Shown: in pieces, positions 17,864-26,411 of the stretch
Numbering within the stretch: the first letter of the stretch is position 1
Layout of the letters: each line of letters opens with the position of its first letter
Assembly: GCF_015767275.1 (NCBI RefSeq)
Contig: NZ_JADWMY010000006.1
Coordinates: 62,001 to 126,000 of the forward strand
Direction: 5' to 3'
DNA: 64,000 nt
Source: Herbaspirillum sp. AP02
GTDB taxonomy: Bacteria; Pseudomonadota; Gammaproteobacteria; Burkholderiales; Burkholderiaceae_D
The notes under the pieces: model-generated
What the model saw: only the letters and a program-made list of their open reading frames with translations
The model's database searches: none
Told to the model about the DNA's origin: nothing
Translations under genes and position numbers: made by a program

Positions 17864-18235
17864 TCAGAACAGGCGCGCGCCGTTCGGCACTGCCTGGTCG
17901 GGCTGGAATAGCACCACCTCGCCCTGGGCATCGGGGAAGCCCAGCGTCAATACTTCCGACATGAACTTGCCAATCTGGCGCGGCGGGAAATTGACCACCG
18001 CCGCCACCTGCCGGCCCACCAACTGCTCCAGCATGTAATGCGTGGTGATCTGGGCGCTGCTCTGGCGTACGCCGATGCCGGGGCCGAAGTCGATCTTCAG
18101 CTTGAAGGCTGGCTTGCGGGCTTCGGGGAAGGCGTCGGCGGCAACAATGGTGCCGATGCGGATATCGACCTTCAGGAAGGCGTCGAAATCGATGGCGTCG
18201 GCGGCGGGGGCATTGGTGTCGTGCAGGAGGTGCAT
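17864..18235 (-). CDS. csaA: CsaA-like tRNA-binding/chaperone protein
   Basis: 123-residue single OB-fold protein of the tRNA-binding domain family. It contains [12 protein letters not shown], the AFKLKIDFG strand and [23 protein letters not shown] split across two strands, the standard CsaA order; the C-terminus ends ...[10 protein letters not shown]. Homologous domains are fused to the MetG C-terminus and found in EMAP-II. Suggested functions are chaperone activity and tRNA-like ligand binding. It lies 7 bp after the SUMT gene stop and is probably the distal gene of the cys transcription unit. Confidence 0.9.
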   Translation of the reverse strand: MHLLHDTNAPAADAIDFDAFLKVDIRIGTIVAADAFPEARKPAFKLKIDFGPGIGVRQSSAQITTHYMLEQLVGRQVAAVVNFPPRQIGKFMSEVLTLGFPDAQGEVVLFQPDQAVPNGARLF

Positions 18236-18242
18236 GGCGTTT

Positions 18243-19004
18243 TCAGTCGCGGTCGGCCAGGGCCGGACCGATCATCACCAGCACCGGTCCACTGCAGGCC
18301 TGCAGCCCGGCTTCCAGGCCGGCCAGTTGCAGGTGGTAGATGTGCTGGTCGGGGCGGCTGCAGTTTTCCACCACTACCACCGGGGTATCGGGCGCATGGC
18401 CCAGCGCCAAGAGGCGCTGCGCGGTGGCCGTGGCTTCGCGGCCACCCATGTACTGCACCAGCGTATCGCCATTGGGCATGCGCACTTCGTCCGGCTCGTC
18501 CACGCCCGTGCTGGAGGTGAACAGCGACACGCTGCGCGCGATGCCGCGCCGGGTCAGCGGGCGCTTGGCCGCCGAGGCGGCGGCCAGGGCGGCGGTGATG
18601 CCGGGGACGATCTCGTAGGGGATATGGTGTTCTTCCAGGGCCCGCATTTCCTCGTCGGCACGGCCGAAGAGCATGGGGTCACCGCCTTTGAGGCGCACCA
18701 CGCGGCGGTATTGCTGGGCGGCTTCCACCAGTTTTTGGTTGATGACCGGCTGGGCGGTGGAGCGCTGGCCACTGCGCTTGCCTACCGATACCTGTACGGC
18801 TTGCGGGCAGAGGGCCAGGATTTCTTCAGTGACCAGGGCGTCATGCAGCACGATGTCGGCCTGCGCCAGCAGGCGCGCAGCGCGTACCGTCAGCAGGTCA
18901 GCCGCGCCGGGGCCGGAGCCGATCAGCCACACCCAGCCCGGATGTTCCGGGCTGGGTGTGGGTGAGTCGGAAGAGGATGGGTTTGCTGCCTGTTCGGTGG
19001 CCAT
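18243..19004 (-). CDS. cobA: Uroporphyrinogen-III C-methyltransferase (SUMT)
   Basis: 253-residue tetrapyrrole methylase making precorrin-2 from uroporphyrinogen III with two SAM, the entry to siroheme and cobalamin. Motifs: [18 protein letters not shown] at the N-terminus, [17 protein letters not shown] at about 103 and a C-terminal methylase fold ([14 protein letters not shown]). It is the stand-alone methyltransferase, not the trifunctional CysG, so dehydrogenase and chelatase must come from elsewhere. It lies 38 bp after cysN, so siroheme supply is co-expressed with sulfite reductase. The name cysG-N or sumT would fit equally. Confidence 0.92.
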   Translation of the reverse strand: MATEQAANPSSSDSPTPSPEHPGWVWLIGSGPGAADLLTVRAARLLAQADIVLHDALVTEEILALCPQAVQVSVGKRSGQRSTAQPVINQKLVEAAQQYRRVVRLKGGDPMLFGRADEEMRALEEHHIPYEIVPGITAALAAASAAKRPLTRRGIARSVSLFTSSTGVDEPDEVRMPNGDTLVQYMGGREATATAQRLLALGHAPDTPVVVVENCSRPDQHIYHLQLAGLEAGLQACSGPVLVMIGPALADRD

Positions 19005-19042
19005 GGCCTTGGTACAAGGTACGATTGCGGATCGAAGGAAAA

Positions 19043-20374
19043 TCAGTCGATCCGAATCATACCAGCGGCCACGGTCTGGTGGCTCACTTCGTCGATCAGG
19101 ATGAAGGCGCCGGTGGCGCGGATATCCTGGTAGCCGTCGGCAGCGATGGGGGCTTGCACGTTCACGCTGATGCGGGCGATGTCGTTGAGCTTCAAGGTAT
19201 CGGCCGGGCGGCGTTCCTGGGTATTGATGTCCAAGAGCGTATCGACCTTGGACACACGCGCTGCCACCTGCTTGGTGGTGTGCTTGAGCCAGTACTTGCG
19301 GCGCAGATCCAGCGGTTCCTCCGAGAGCCAGCAGACATCGGCATTGACGGTCTTGAGGATGGTCGAGGGCTGGGCGGCAGCGGCCAGCAGGTCGCCGCGG
19401 GAGATGTCCAGGTATTCGTCCAGCAGGATGGTCACCGACTGGCCGGCCGTGGCCGACTCCAGGGAACCGTCCAGGGTCTGGATGTCCTTGACGGTCGCGC
19501 TCTGGCCGCTGGGCAGCACCACCAGCTTGTCACCCTTGGCGACCTTGCCGGCTTCGATGCGGCCCATGTAGCCACGGAAATCGTTGGCTTCATGACCGTT
19601 GTGGCGCGCCACCAGCTGCACCGGGAAGCGGAAGGCTTCTTCGTGCGCATCTTCGTAGACCGAGAGCGACTCCAGCAGGGTGATCAGGGTCGGACCCTGG
19701 TACCAGGACAGGCGCTCGCTGGCGGTGACCACGTTGTCCCCGGCCAGGGCCGACAGCGGAATGGCATGCACATCCTTCAGGCCCAGCTGCTGGGCGAACT
19801 GCTGGTAGGCGCCGACGATGCGGTCGTAGACGGTCTGGTCGTAATCCACCAGGTCCATCTTGTTGACGGCCACGATCACGTGCTGGATCTGCAGCAGGTG
19901 GGCGATGGTGGAGTGACGCTTGGTCTGGGTCAGCAGTTCGACGCTACCGTCATCTCCGAGCTTTACCTTGGACACATCCACCAGGATGATCACCGCGTCC
20001 GCCGTGGAGGCGCCGGTGACCATGTTGCGGGTGTACTGCTCGTGGCCGGGGGTGTCGGCAATGATGAACTTGCGCTTGGGCGTGGCGAAGTAGCGGTAGG
20101 CCACGTCGATGGTGATGCCTTGCTCGCGCTCGGCTTCCAGGCCGTCGGTCAGCAGCGACAGGTCCACCGTGTCACCCACGGTGCGCTTGTGCTTGGCGCG
20201 CGAGATGGCGTCGAGCTGGTCGGCGAAGATGCCCTTGCTGTCGAACAGCAGGCGGCCGATCAGGGTGCTCTTGCCATCGTCCACGGAACCGGCGGTGATG
20301 AAGCGCAGCAGGCCGCGTTCGTGCGCGGGCGCGGCGGCGTTGGCCAGTTGTTCTTGGGTTGCGGCGGCGTTCAT
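19043..20374 (-). CDS. cysN: Sulfate adenylyltransferase large subunit
   Basis: 443-residue GTPase subunit of ATP sulfurylase, driving APS formation by CysD. An EF-Tu-like G domain shows GSVDDGKSTLIGRLL (P-loop, about 29), DTPGHEQYTRNM (about 110) and NKMDLVDY (about 165), followed by beta-barrel domains. It is not fused to an APS kinase (CysC) and no cysC is present. The start codon overlaps the cysD stop by one base (TGATG), indicating translational coupling. The frame stays open upstream, but this start is fixed by the overlap and the family N-terminus. Confidence 0.95.
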   Translation of the reverse strand: MNAAATQEQLANAAAPAHERGLLRFITAGSVDDGKSTLIGRLLFDSKGIFADQLDAISRAKHKRTVGDTVDLSLLTDGLEAEREQGITIDVAYRYFATPKRKFIIADTPGHEQYTRNMVTGASTADAVIILVDVSKVKLGDDGSVELLTQTKRHSTIAHLLQIQHVIVAVNKMDLVDYDQTVYDRIVGAYQQFAQQLGLKDVHAIPLSALAGDNVVTASERLSWYQGPTLITLLESLSVYEDAHEEAFRFPVQLVARHNGHEANDFRGYMGRIEAGKVAKGDKLVVLPSGQSATVKDIQTLDGSLESATAGQSVTILLDEYLDISRGDLLAAAAQPSTILKTVNADVCWLSEEPLDLRRKYWLKHTTKQVAARVSKVDTLLDINTQERRPADTLKLNDIARISVNVQAPIAADGYQDIRATGAFILIDEVSHQTVAAGMIRID

Positions 20375-21309
20375 CAGAAATATCCTTCCTTCTTGCGTTT
20401 TTCCATCGAGGCTTCGGACGTCTGGTCGTCCATGCGGGTGGCGCCGCGCTCGGTAATCTGGGTCACTGCGGTCTCGGCGATGATGGCGTCCACCGACGTG
20501 GCGTCCGAGGACACCGGGCAGGTGCAGGAGATGTCGCCTACGGTGCGGAAGCGCACCACCTGCTTTTCCACGGTCTCGCCGTCGCGGGCCGGGGTCAGGT
20601 CGGTCAGCGGTACCAGCAGGCCATTGCGCGGGATCACTTCGCGCTCGTGGGCGAAGTAGATCGAGGGCAGGGCCAGGTTTTCGCGGGCGATGTATTGCCA
20701 CACATCCAGCTCGGTCCAGTTGGAGATGGGGAAGACGCGCATGTTCTCGCCCGGATGCACGCGGGTGTTATACAGGTCCCACAGCTCGGGGCGCTGGGCC
20801 TTGGGGTTCCACTGGCCGAACTCGTCGCGGAAGGAGAAGATGCGTTCCTTGGCGCGGGCCTTTTCTTCATCCCGGCGCGCGCCGCCGATACAGGCGTCGA
20901 ACTTGAATTCCTCGATGGTTTCCAGCAGGGTCACGGCCTGGGCGGCATTGCGTGAATCGGTCAGCGGGTTGCGCAGGCGCACGGTGCCGCGCTTGATCGA
21001 GTCTTCCACCGAACGCACCACCAGGCGCTCGCCCAGTTCATTGGCGCGGCGGTCACGGAACTCGATGACTTCCGGGAAGTTGTGGCCGGTGTCGATGTGG
21101 ACCAGCGGGAAGGGGAACTTGCCCGGGCGGAAGGCCTTCTCGGCGATGCGCAGCAGCACCACCGAGTCCTTGCCGCCGGAGAACAGCAGCGCCGGGTTGC
21201 TGCACTCGGCCGCGACCTCGCGCATGATGTGGATGGCTTCCGATTCCAGCCAGTCGAGGTGACGGTTGCTGGCGTTGTCCAAAAAGAGTTTGTCTACCGC
21301 AGTGTTCAT
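20374..21309 (-). CDS. cysD: Sulfate adenylyltransferase small subunit
   Basis: 311-residue catalytic subunit of the CysDN ATP sulfurylase, an ATP pyrophosphatase (adenine nucleotide alpha-hydrolase) fold. The PP-loop is FSGGKDSVVLLR at about 43; HIDTGHNFPEV and GGARRDEEKARAKERIFS follow. ATG 21309 (MNTAVDKLFLDN) is preferred over upstream in-frame codons because it gives the normal N-terminus and length. It follows cysH by 61 bp. Confidence 0.95.
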   Translation of the reverse strand: MNTAVDKLFLDNASNRHLDWLESEAIHIMREVAAECSNPALLFSGGKDSVVLLRIAEKAFRPGKFPFPLVHIDTGHNFPEVIEFRDRRANELGERLVVRSVEDSIKRGTVRLRNPLTDSRNAAQAVTLLETIEEFKFDACIGGARRDEEKARAKERIFSFRDEFGQWNPKAQRPELWDLYNTRVHPGENMRVFPISNWTELDVWQYIARENLALPSIYFAHEREVIPRNGLLVPLTDLTPARDGETVEKQVVRFRTVGDISCTCPVSSDATSVDAIIAETAVTQITERGATRMDDQTSEASMEKRKKEGYF

Positions 21310-21370
21310 GCCGGGCCTTCCGATGCTTTGCTTGTTGTGGCTTTGATTGTTGCTCTGGTTGAATTCTTGA

Positions 21371-22102
21371 TCAGCCCGCCGCGTGCGCCTTGATACGCAC
21401 CAGCTTGCCATCGACCACGTGCAGGCCGCATTCCTTGGAGTCCGGGTTCTCCCACCACCAGCGGCCGGCGCGGATATCCTCGCCGGGCTGGATGGCGCGG
21501 GTACAGGGCTCGCAGCCGATGGACGGGTAACCCTGATCGTGCAGTGGATTGTAGGGCACTTCGTTGGCGCGGAGGTAGTCCCAGACGTCCTGTTCCGACC
21601 AGTCCGCCAGCGGATTGAATTTCTCCATGCCGTGGGCTTCATCGCGTTCCTGCACGTGCAGTTCGGCACGCGTGACCGACTGTGCGCGACGCTGTCCGGT
21701 GACCCAGGAGGCCTTGCCGGTGAGGGCGCGGTTCAGCGGCTCCATCTTGCGGATGTGGCAGCATTCCTTGCGCAGTTCCACGCTGTCATAGAAGGCATTG
21801 GCGCCGTTCTTCTGCACGTAGGCTTCTATGGCCTCGGGTTGCGGACGGTAGGGCGCGACCTCGTAATCGTAGGTTTCGCGGATGCGGTCCAGCATGCCCA
21901 CGGTTTCCTTGTGCAGGCGGCCGGTTTCCAGGGTGAAGATGCTGATGCGATCCTGCAGCTTGCCGCGCAGGATCAGGTCGGTCAGCACCATGTCTTCGGC
22001 CGCCAGGCTGGAGGCCAGCGCCGCCGGGGCGTATTCGGCGGCGATGTGTTCCAGCGTGGCCTGGGTCTTGGCGATCAGTTCTTGCAAGCCTGGGTTAGCC
22101 AT
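21371..22102 (-). CDS. cysH: APS reductase (assimilatory)
   Basis: 243-residue thioredoxin-dependent adenylyl-sulfate reductase producing sulfite. A PP-loop-like SSLAAEDMVL is present near the N-terminus. Two cysteine pairs, ECCHIRK at about 132 and CEPCT at about 222, are the [4Fe-4S] ligands that distinguish APS reductases from PAPS reductases; this agrees with the absence of APS kinase. ATG 22102 (MANPGL) is chosen because GAGGAAGGA lies in front of it; the in-frame ATG at 22126 has no such site. Confidence 0.93.
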   Translation of the reverse strand: MANPGLQELIAKTQATLEHIAAEYAPAALASSLAAEDMVLTDLILRGKLQDRISIFTLETGRLHKETVGMLDRIRETYDYEVAPYRPQPEAIEAYVQKNGANAFYDSVELRKECCHIRKMEPLNRALTGKASWVTGQRRAQSVTRAELHVQERDEAHGMEKFNPLADWSEQDVWDYLRANEVPYNPLHDQGYPSIGCEPCTRAIQPGEDIRAGRWWWENPDSKECGLHVVDGKLVRIKAHAAG

Positions 22103-22132
22103 GGGCTGTCCTTCCTCGTTCAACATGGCCGT

Positions 22133-22660
22133 TCAGTCGGCGGCCTGCGCGGTTTCGCGCTTGACGCGGCGGAACAGCGGGTTCTTCTCATCCCAAGAGG
22201 TCTGGTACTTCTCGGAGAAGTCGGTCAGGCCCTTGACGGCGTCATGGATGTTCTTGTCGGCACGCACGGCGAAGGCATCGAAGCCCACACGCTGCATGTA
22301 GAACAGCTGGTCGCGCAGCACGTCGCCGATGGCGCGCAGCTCGCCGGCATAGCCCAGGCGGGCACGCAGGTTGTAGGCGATGGAGTAGCCACGGCCGTCG
22401 GCGAACTTGGGGAAGTCCACGGCAATCACCTGGAAGCTGTCCAGCTGGCCCTTCAGCTCTTCGGCGCGCTCGTCGCTGGCCAGCCAGACGCCGATCTCGG
22501 CGCGCGACTTGAGCGCCTCGCCCTGTGCCTGCCAGACCTTCAGCGGCACGATCACGCGACCGGCCGGCACGGTGATGGTCTCTGCGGACTCGCCTTCAGC
22601 CAGGCGCAGCACGCTCCAGTCGTCACTGACGACGGTCTTGTTCTTGATGATGTCAGGCAT
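22133..22660 (-). CDS. DUF934 protein of the sulfite reductase operon
   Basis: 175-residue protein of the DUF934 family, which recurs next to cysI/cysH in proteobacteria without an established biochemical role. Seen: VIVPLKVWQA, GVWLASDERAEEL, FPKFADGRGYSIAYNLRARLGYAGELRAIG split over helices, then DQLFYMQRVGFDAF. It is soluble with no cysteine cluster. A partner role for sulfite reductase is inferred only from linkage. It overlaps the end of cysI by 8 bp. ATG 22660 is preferred because GCAGGAG precedes it. Confidence 0.88.
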   Translation of the reverse strand: MPDIIKNKTVVSDDWSVLRLAEGESAETITVPAGRVIVPLKVWQAQGEALKSRAEIGVWLASDERAEELKGQLDSFQVIAVDFPKFADGRGYSIAYNLRARLGYAGELRAIGDVLRDQLFYMQRVGFDAFAVRADKNIHDAVKGLTDFSEKYQTSWDEKNPLFRRVKRETAQAAD

Positions 22661-24350
22661 TGGCGTCTTCTCCTGCGACATAGTCGGCCGAACGGATCGG
22701 CGTTGCGTATACGAATTCCTTGAACGGGGTCACACCGATGCGGCGCACGGTATCGATGAAGCGTTCTTCCTCATTGCGCTGTTGCACATAGACCTGCAGC
22801 AGGCGGTCGATGACGGTAGGCATCTGGGTGGCCGAGAACGAGGGGCCGATGATCTTGCCGATCGAGGACTCGTTGCCCTGGGCGCCGCCCAGCGAGACCT
22901 GGTACCACTCGGAACCGTCCTTGTCCACGCCCAGGATGCCGATGTTGCCCACATGGTGGTGACCGCAGGCGTTGATGCAGCCGGAGATGTTGAGTTCGAT
23001 ATCGCCGATGTCATGCTGGAAATCGATGTTCTCGAACTTCTCGGCGATGGCCTGGGCGATCGGGATCGACTTGGCATTGGCCAGCGAGCAGAAGTCGCCG
23101 CCGGGGCAGCAGATGATGTCGGTCAACAGGCCAATGTTGGGCGTAGCCAGGCTGTGCGACTTGGCAGCCTTCCACAGCGCGTACAGTCCGGACTGCTTGA
23201 CGTCGGCCAGCACCAGGTTCTGTTCGTGGGTCACGCGCAGCTCGCCGAAGCTGTACTGGTCGGCCAGGTCGGCGGCGAAGTTCATCTGGTCGGCGGTGAT
23301 GTCGCCCGGGGGCACGCCCGGCTTTTTCAGCGACAGCAGCACGGCGGCGTAGCCGGGCTTCTTGTGTGCCTTGACGTTGCGCTTGATCCAGTTGGCGAAG
23401 CCGCGGTCTTCAGCCTTCAGACGTTCATATTCCGCGTCGACGGCAGGAAGGTTTTCGTAGGCCGGGTCGGTGAAGAACTTGGCCACGCGCTGCAGTTCTT
23501 CCTCGGTCAGGGTGGAGGGGCCGTCCTTGATGTCGGCCCATTCCGCCTCGACCTGGCGCGCGAATTCCTCGGGGCCGATGGCCTTGACCAGGATCTTGAT
23601 GCGGGCCTTGTACATGTTGTCGCGGCGACCATGCTGGTTGTAGACGCGCAGGATGGCTTCCAGATAGGACATGGCGTGCTTCCAGGGCAGGAAGTCACGG
23701 ATGACGCTGCCCAGGATCGGGGTACGACCCATGCCGCCGCCCACCAGCACGCGGAAACCCACTTCGCCGGCTTCGTTCCGGAGCACGTGCAGGCCGATGT
23801 CATGCACGGCGGTGGCGGCACGGTCTTCGGCGGCGCCGCTGATGGCGATCTTGAACTTGCGCGGCAGGTAGGCGAACTCGGGGTGGAAAGTGCTCCACTC
23901 GCGGATCAGTTCGGCGTACGGGCGCGGATCGACGATCTCGTCGGCGGCCACGCCGGCCAGCTCGTCCGAGGTGGTGTTGCGGATGCAGTTGCCGGAGGTC
24001 TGGATGGCGTGCATTTCCACGCTGGCCAGCTGTTCCAGGATTTCCGGGGATTCTTCCAGCTTGATCCAGTTGAACTGGATGTTCTGGCGGGTGGTGAAGT
24101 GACCGTAGCCGCGGTCGTACTTGACGGCGATCTCGGCGAACTTGCGCAGTTGGTTGGAGGCCAGCATGCCGTAGGGAATGGCGATGCGCAGCATGTAGGC
24201 ATGGCGTTGCAGGTACAGGCCATTTTGCAGGCGCAGGATGCGGAATTCATCTTCGGCCAGCTCATCCGACAGGCGCCGACGCACCTGGTCCCGGTATTGT
24301 GCGACTCGCTCTTTGACGATCAGGTGATCGTATTGGTCATAGCGGTACAT
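22653..24350 (-). CDS. cysI: Sulfite reductase hemoprotein
   Basis: 565-residue siroheme/[4Fe-4S] enzyme that reduces sulfite to sulfide. It has two ferredoxin-like repeats; the early part carries YGHFTTRQNIQFNW (about 82), and the cluster cysteines are in CCPGGDFC (about 419) and SGCINACGHHHVG (about 459). There is no cysJ flavoprotein gene nearby, so the electron donor is probably a ferredoxin or another reductase. It is second in the operon after the TauE-type exporter. The start MYRYDQYDH is normal for the betaproteobacterial type. Confidence 0.94.
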   Translation of the reverse strand: MYRYDQYDHLIVKERVAQYRDQVRRRLSDELAEDEFRILRLQNGLYLQRHAYMLRIAIPYGMLASNQLRKFAEIAVKYDRGYGHFTTRQNIQFNWIKLEESPEILEQLASVEMHAIQTSGNCIRNTTSDELAGVAADEIVDPRPYAELIREWSTFHPEFAYLPRKFKIAISGAAEDRAATAVHDIGLHVLRNEAGEVGFRVLVGGGMGRTPILGSVIRDFLPWKHAMSYLEAILRVYNQHGRRDNMYKARIKILVKAIGPEEFARQVEAEWADIKDGPSTLTEEELQRVAKFFTDPAYENLPAVDAEYERLKAEDRGFANWIKRNVKAHKKPGYAAVLLSLKKPGVPPGDITADQMNFAADLADQYSFGELRVTHEQNLVLADVKQSGLYALWKAAKSHSLATPNIGLLTDIICCPGGDFCSLANAKSIPIAQAIAEKFENIDFQHDIGDIELNISGCINACGHHHVGNIGILGVDKDGSEWYQVSLGGAQGNESSIGKIIGPSFSATQMPTVIDRLLQVYVQQRNEEERFIDTVRRIGVTPFKEFVYATPIRSADYVAGEDANA

Positions 24351-24416
24351 CTTGTTTTCCCTGTTAACGTCTTGATGGGCGACCCTGGAGGCAGGTGCGC
24401 CCGATTGAAAATCAGC

Positions 24417-25190
24417 CTACCAAATCAGCTTGACTGCCACGCTCGTCAGCGTGATGGCCAGCAGGCCACGCAAGAATTTCTCCGGCACCGCCCGCGCCGC
24501 GAGAGAACCGATGGTGATGCCCGGCACCGACCCCAGCAGCAGGGTGGCCAGCAACTCCCAGTTGATCGACCCCAGCCACCAGTGACCCAGTGCGGCAATG
24601 GCGGTCAGCGGGACGGCATAGGCGATGTCGGTGCCGGCGATCTCGGCCGGCGTCAGGCGAGGATACAGCAAGACCAGCAAGGTCGCGCCCACGGCACCGG
24701 CGCCGATGGAGGAGATGGTCACCAGCGTGCCCAGCAGGGCGCCGGCGGCGATGGTGGCGTTGGACAGTGCGGCGCCTTGCAGCTGGCGCTGCGGGTTGGC
24801 ATTGAGCCAGGCCTGCATGCGCGAGCGGAACAGCAGCGCGATCACGGTCAGGAACACCGAGATGGCGATCGAATAACGGATGGTCAGGGCGATACCGTCA
24901 CTGACGGCGCCGAAATGCTTCAGCAGCAGCGTGGTCACCAGCGCGGCGGGCAGGGCGCCATAGGACAGGCGGCGTACCACGTCCCAGCGCACTGTCCCCT
25001 TGAAGCGGTGGGCCAGGGTGCCGGCGGTCTTGGTGGCCGAGGCAAAGGCCAGGTCGGTACCGACCGCCACCGAAGGATGGATGCCGAACAGCAAGGTCAG
25101 CAGGGGCGTCATGAGCGAGCCGCCGCCGACCCCGGTCAGGCCGACCAGCAGTCCTACGGCAAATCCGCTTACTACATAAGAAACAGTCAT
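24417..25190 (-). CDS. TauE/SafE-family sulfite/sulfonate exporter
   Basis: 257-residue polytopic membrane protein with about eight predicted helices and the family repeat signature GLLVGLTGVGGGSLMTPLL at the N-terminus, echoed by GALLGTLVTISSIGAGAVG in the second half. First gene of the cys operon, so a role in relieving sulfite or transporting a sulfur anion is likely; direction and substrate are not shown by sequence. The GAGGTGTT ribosome binding site in front of the ATG sits in the divergent cysB/cys control region. Confidence 0.88.
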   Translation of the reverse strand: MTVSYVVSGFAVGLLVGLTGVGGGSLMTPLLTLLFGIHPSVAVGTDLAFASATKTAGTLAHRFKGTVRWDVVRRLSYGALPAALVTTLLLKHFGAVSDGIALTIRYSIAISVFLTVIALLFRSRMQAWLNANPQRQLQGAALSNATIAAGALLGTLVTISSIGAGAVGATLLVLLYPRLTPAEIAGTDIAYAVPLTAIAALGHWWLGSINWELLATLLLGSVPGITIGSLAARAVPEKFLRGLLAITLTSVAVKLIW

Positions 25191-25370
25191 AACACCTCGC
25201 CCATTAGTCTGCGAATCGTAATAAACTTATGCTTCAAACCAAACTACATAGTATTTATTTGCTTATATACGCCTTTGGCATATGGAAATGCGGCAAATGA
25301 AGCAGGCGAACGTCGCAAACACAAACACACATGCAGACGCCGCGCTAGGTAGAAGCGAAGGAATTCCCAC
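25191..25370. promoter_or_regulatory. Divergent control region, cys operon and cysB
   Basis: 180 bp separate the cys operon from cysB. The middle (about 25215-25280) is strikingly AT-rich, with several TTTAT/ATAAA and ATAC-like runs on both strands, as expected for promoters and the extended, weakly conserved sites bound by CysB tetramers. I cannot assign individual -35/-10 boxes with confidence. Confidence 0.55.
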
Positions 25371-26312
25371 ATGAATCTTCATCAGTTCCGTTTCGTACGT
25401 GAAGCGGTAAGGCAGAACTTCAACCTCACCGAGGCTGCCAAGGCCCTCTATACCTCCCAGCCGGGCGTCTCCAAGGCCATCATCGAGCTGGAGGAAGAGC
25501 TGGGTGTGGATATCTTTACCCGCCATGGCAAGCGTATCCGCGGCCTGACCGAGCCAGGCCGGGCAGTGCTGCGCTCGGTGGAGCTGATCATGCAGGAGGT
25601 CGATGGCCTCAAACGCATCGGCAAGGAGTTTGCCGCCCACGACAGTGGTAGCTTCACCATCGCCACCACCCACACCCAGGCCCGCTATGCCTTGCCCAAG
25701 GTGGTACAGGCCTTCATGCAGAAGTATCCCAAGGTGCATCTTTCATTGCTGCAGGGCAATCCCAAGCAGATCACGGAAATGGTGCGCAACGACCAGGCCG
25801 ACATCGCCATCGCCACCGAAGCCCTGGCCTCCGGCGAAGGGCTGGTGTCGCTGCCCTGCTATCAGTGGGAACACGTGGTGGTGGTGCCGCCCGAGCATCC
25901 ACTGCTGCAATCCAGGAGCCTGACGCTGGAAGAGATCGCGTCCAACCCGCTGATCACCTATGACTCGGCCTTCAGTGGCCGCAGCAAGATCGATCATGCG
26001 TTCTCGCTGCGCCAGCTGAAACCGGACGTGGTGCTGGAAGCCATCGACGCCGACGTCATCAAGACCTATGTGGAACTGGGCATGGGCGTGGGCATCATCG
26101 CCGGCATCGCCTTTGATGCCGAGCGCGATCGCGGCCTGCGGGCGATTCCGGCGGGTCATCTGTTCGGCACCAATGTTTCGCGCGTGGCCTTGAAGCAGGG
26201 CGCCTACCTGCGCGGCTATGTCTATACCTTCATCGAATTGCTGGCGCCGACCTTGAACCGCAAGCTGATCACCCAGGTGATGGAGGGTGAGAAGGACATG
26301 TACGAACTCTAA
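25371..26312 (+). CDS. cysB: LysR-type sulfur regulator CysB
   Basis: 313-residue transcription factor. The N-terminal winged helix-turn-helix (MNLHQFRFVREAVRQNFNLTEAA...YTSQPGVSKAI) and the effector domain with TTHTQARYALP at about 100 match CysB/Cbl closely; this stretch contains the inducer-binding threonines. It activates sulfate assimilation in response to N-acetylserine or APS/sulfate status. Divergent transcription from the cys operon fits a regulator-target pair. Confidence 0.95.
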   Translation: MNLHQFRFVREAVRQNFNLTEAAKALYTSQPGVSKAIIELEEELGVDIFTRHGKRIRGLTEPGRAVLRSVELIMQEVDGLKRIGKEFAAHDSGSFTIATTHTQARYALPKVVQAFMQKYPKVHLSLLQGNPKQITEMVRNDQADIAIATEALASGEGLVSLPCYQWEHVVVVPPEHPLLQSRSLTLEEIASNPLITYDSAFSGRSKIDHAFSLRQLKPDVVLEAIDADVIKTYVELGMGVGIIAGIAFDAERDRGLRAIPAGHLFGTNVSRVALKQGAYLRGYVYTFIELLAPTLNRKLITQVMEGEKDMYEL

Positions 26313-26350
26313 GCCAGTCCCTTGACGGACAAGCACGCAAACCGAAGAAA

Positions 26351-26388
26351 GCAAGACGGCCGGATCGATGAAGATCCGGCCGTCTTGC
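26351..26388. terminator. Bidirectional terminator, cysB/cheA
   Basis: A perfect 16-bp stem (26351-26366 with 26373-26388) closes over the loop GATGAA between convergent genes. It is among the strongest hairpins in the window. T-rich tracts are short on both sides. Confidence 0.8.
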
Positions 26389-26411
26389 CTTGTGCGTACG
26401 GCAGTGCGGCT

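Noticed and set aside
22407-25352. 981-codon plus-strand open frame opposite cysI and the TauE gene
   Set aside because: Shadow of strongly conserved genes; Gln/Gly/His-rich composition and no recognisable protein features.
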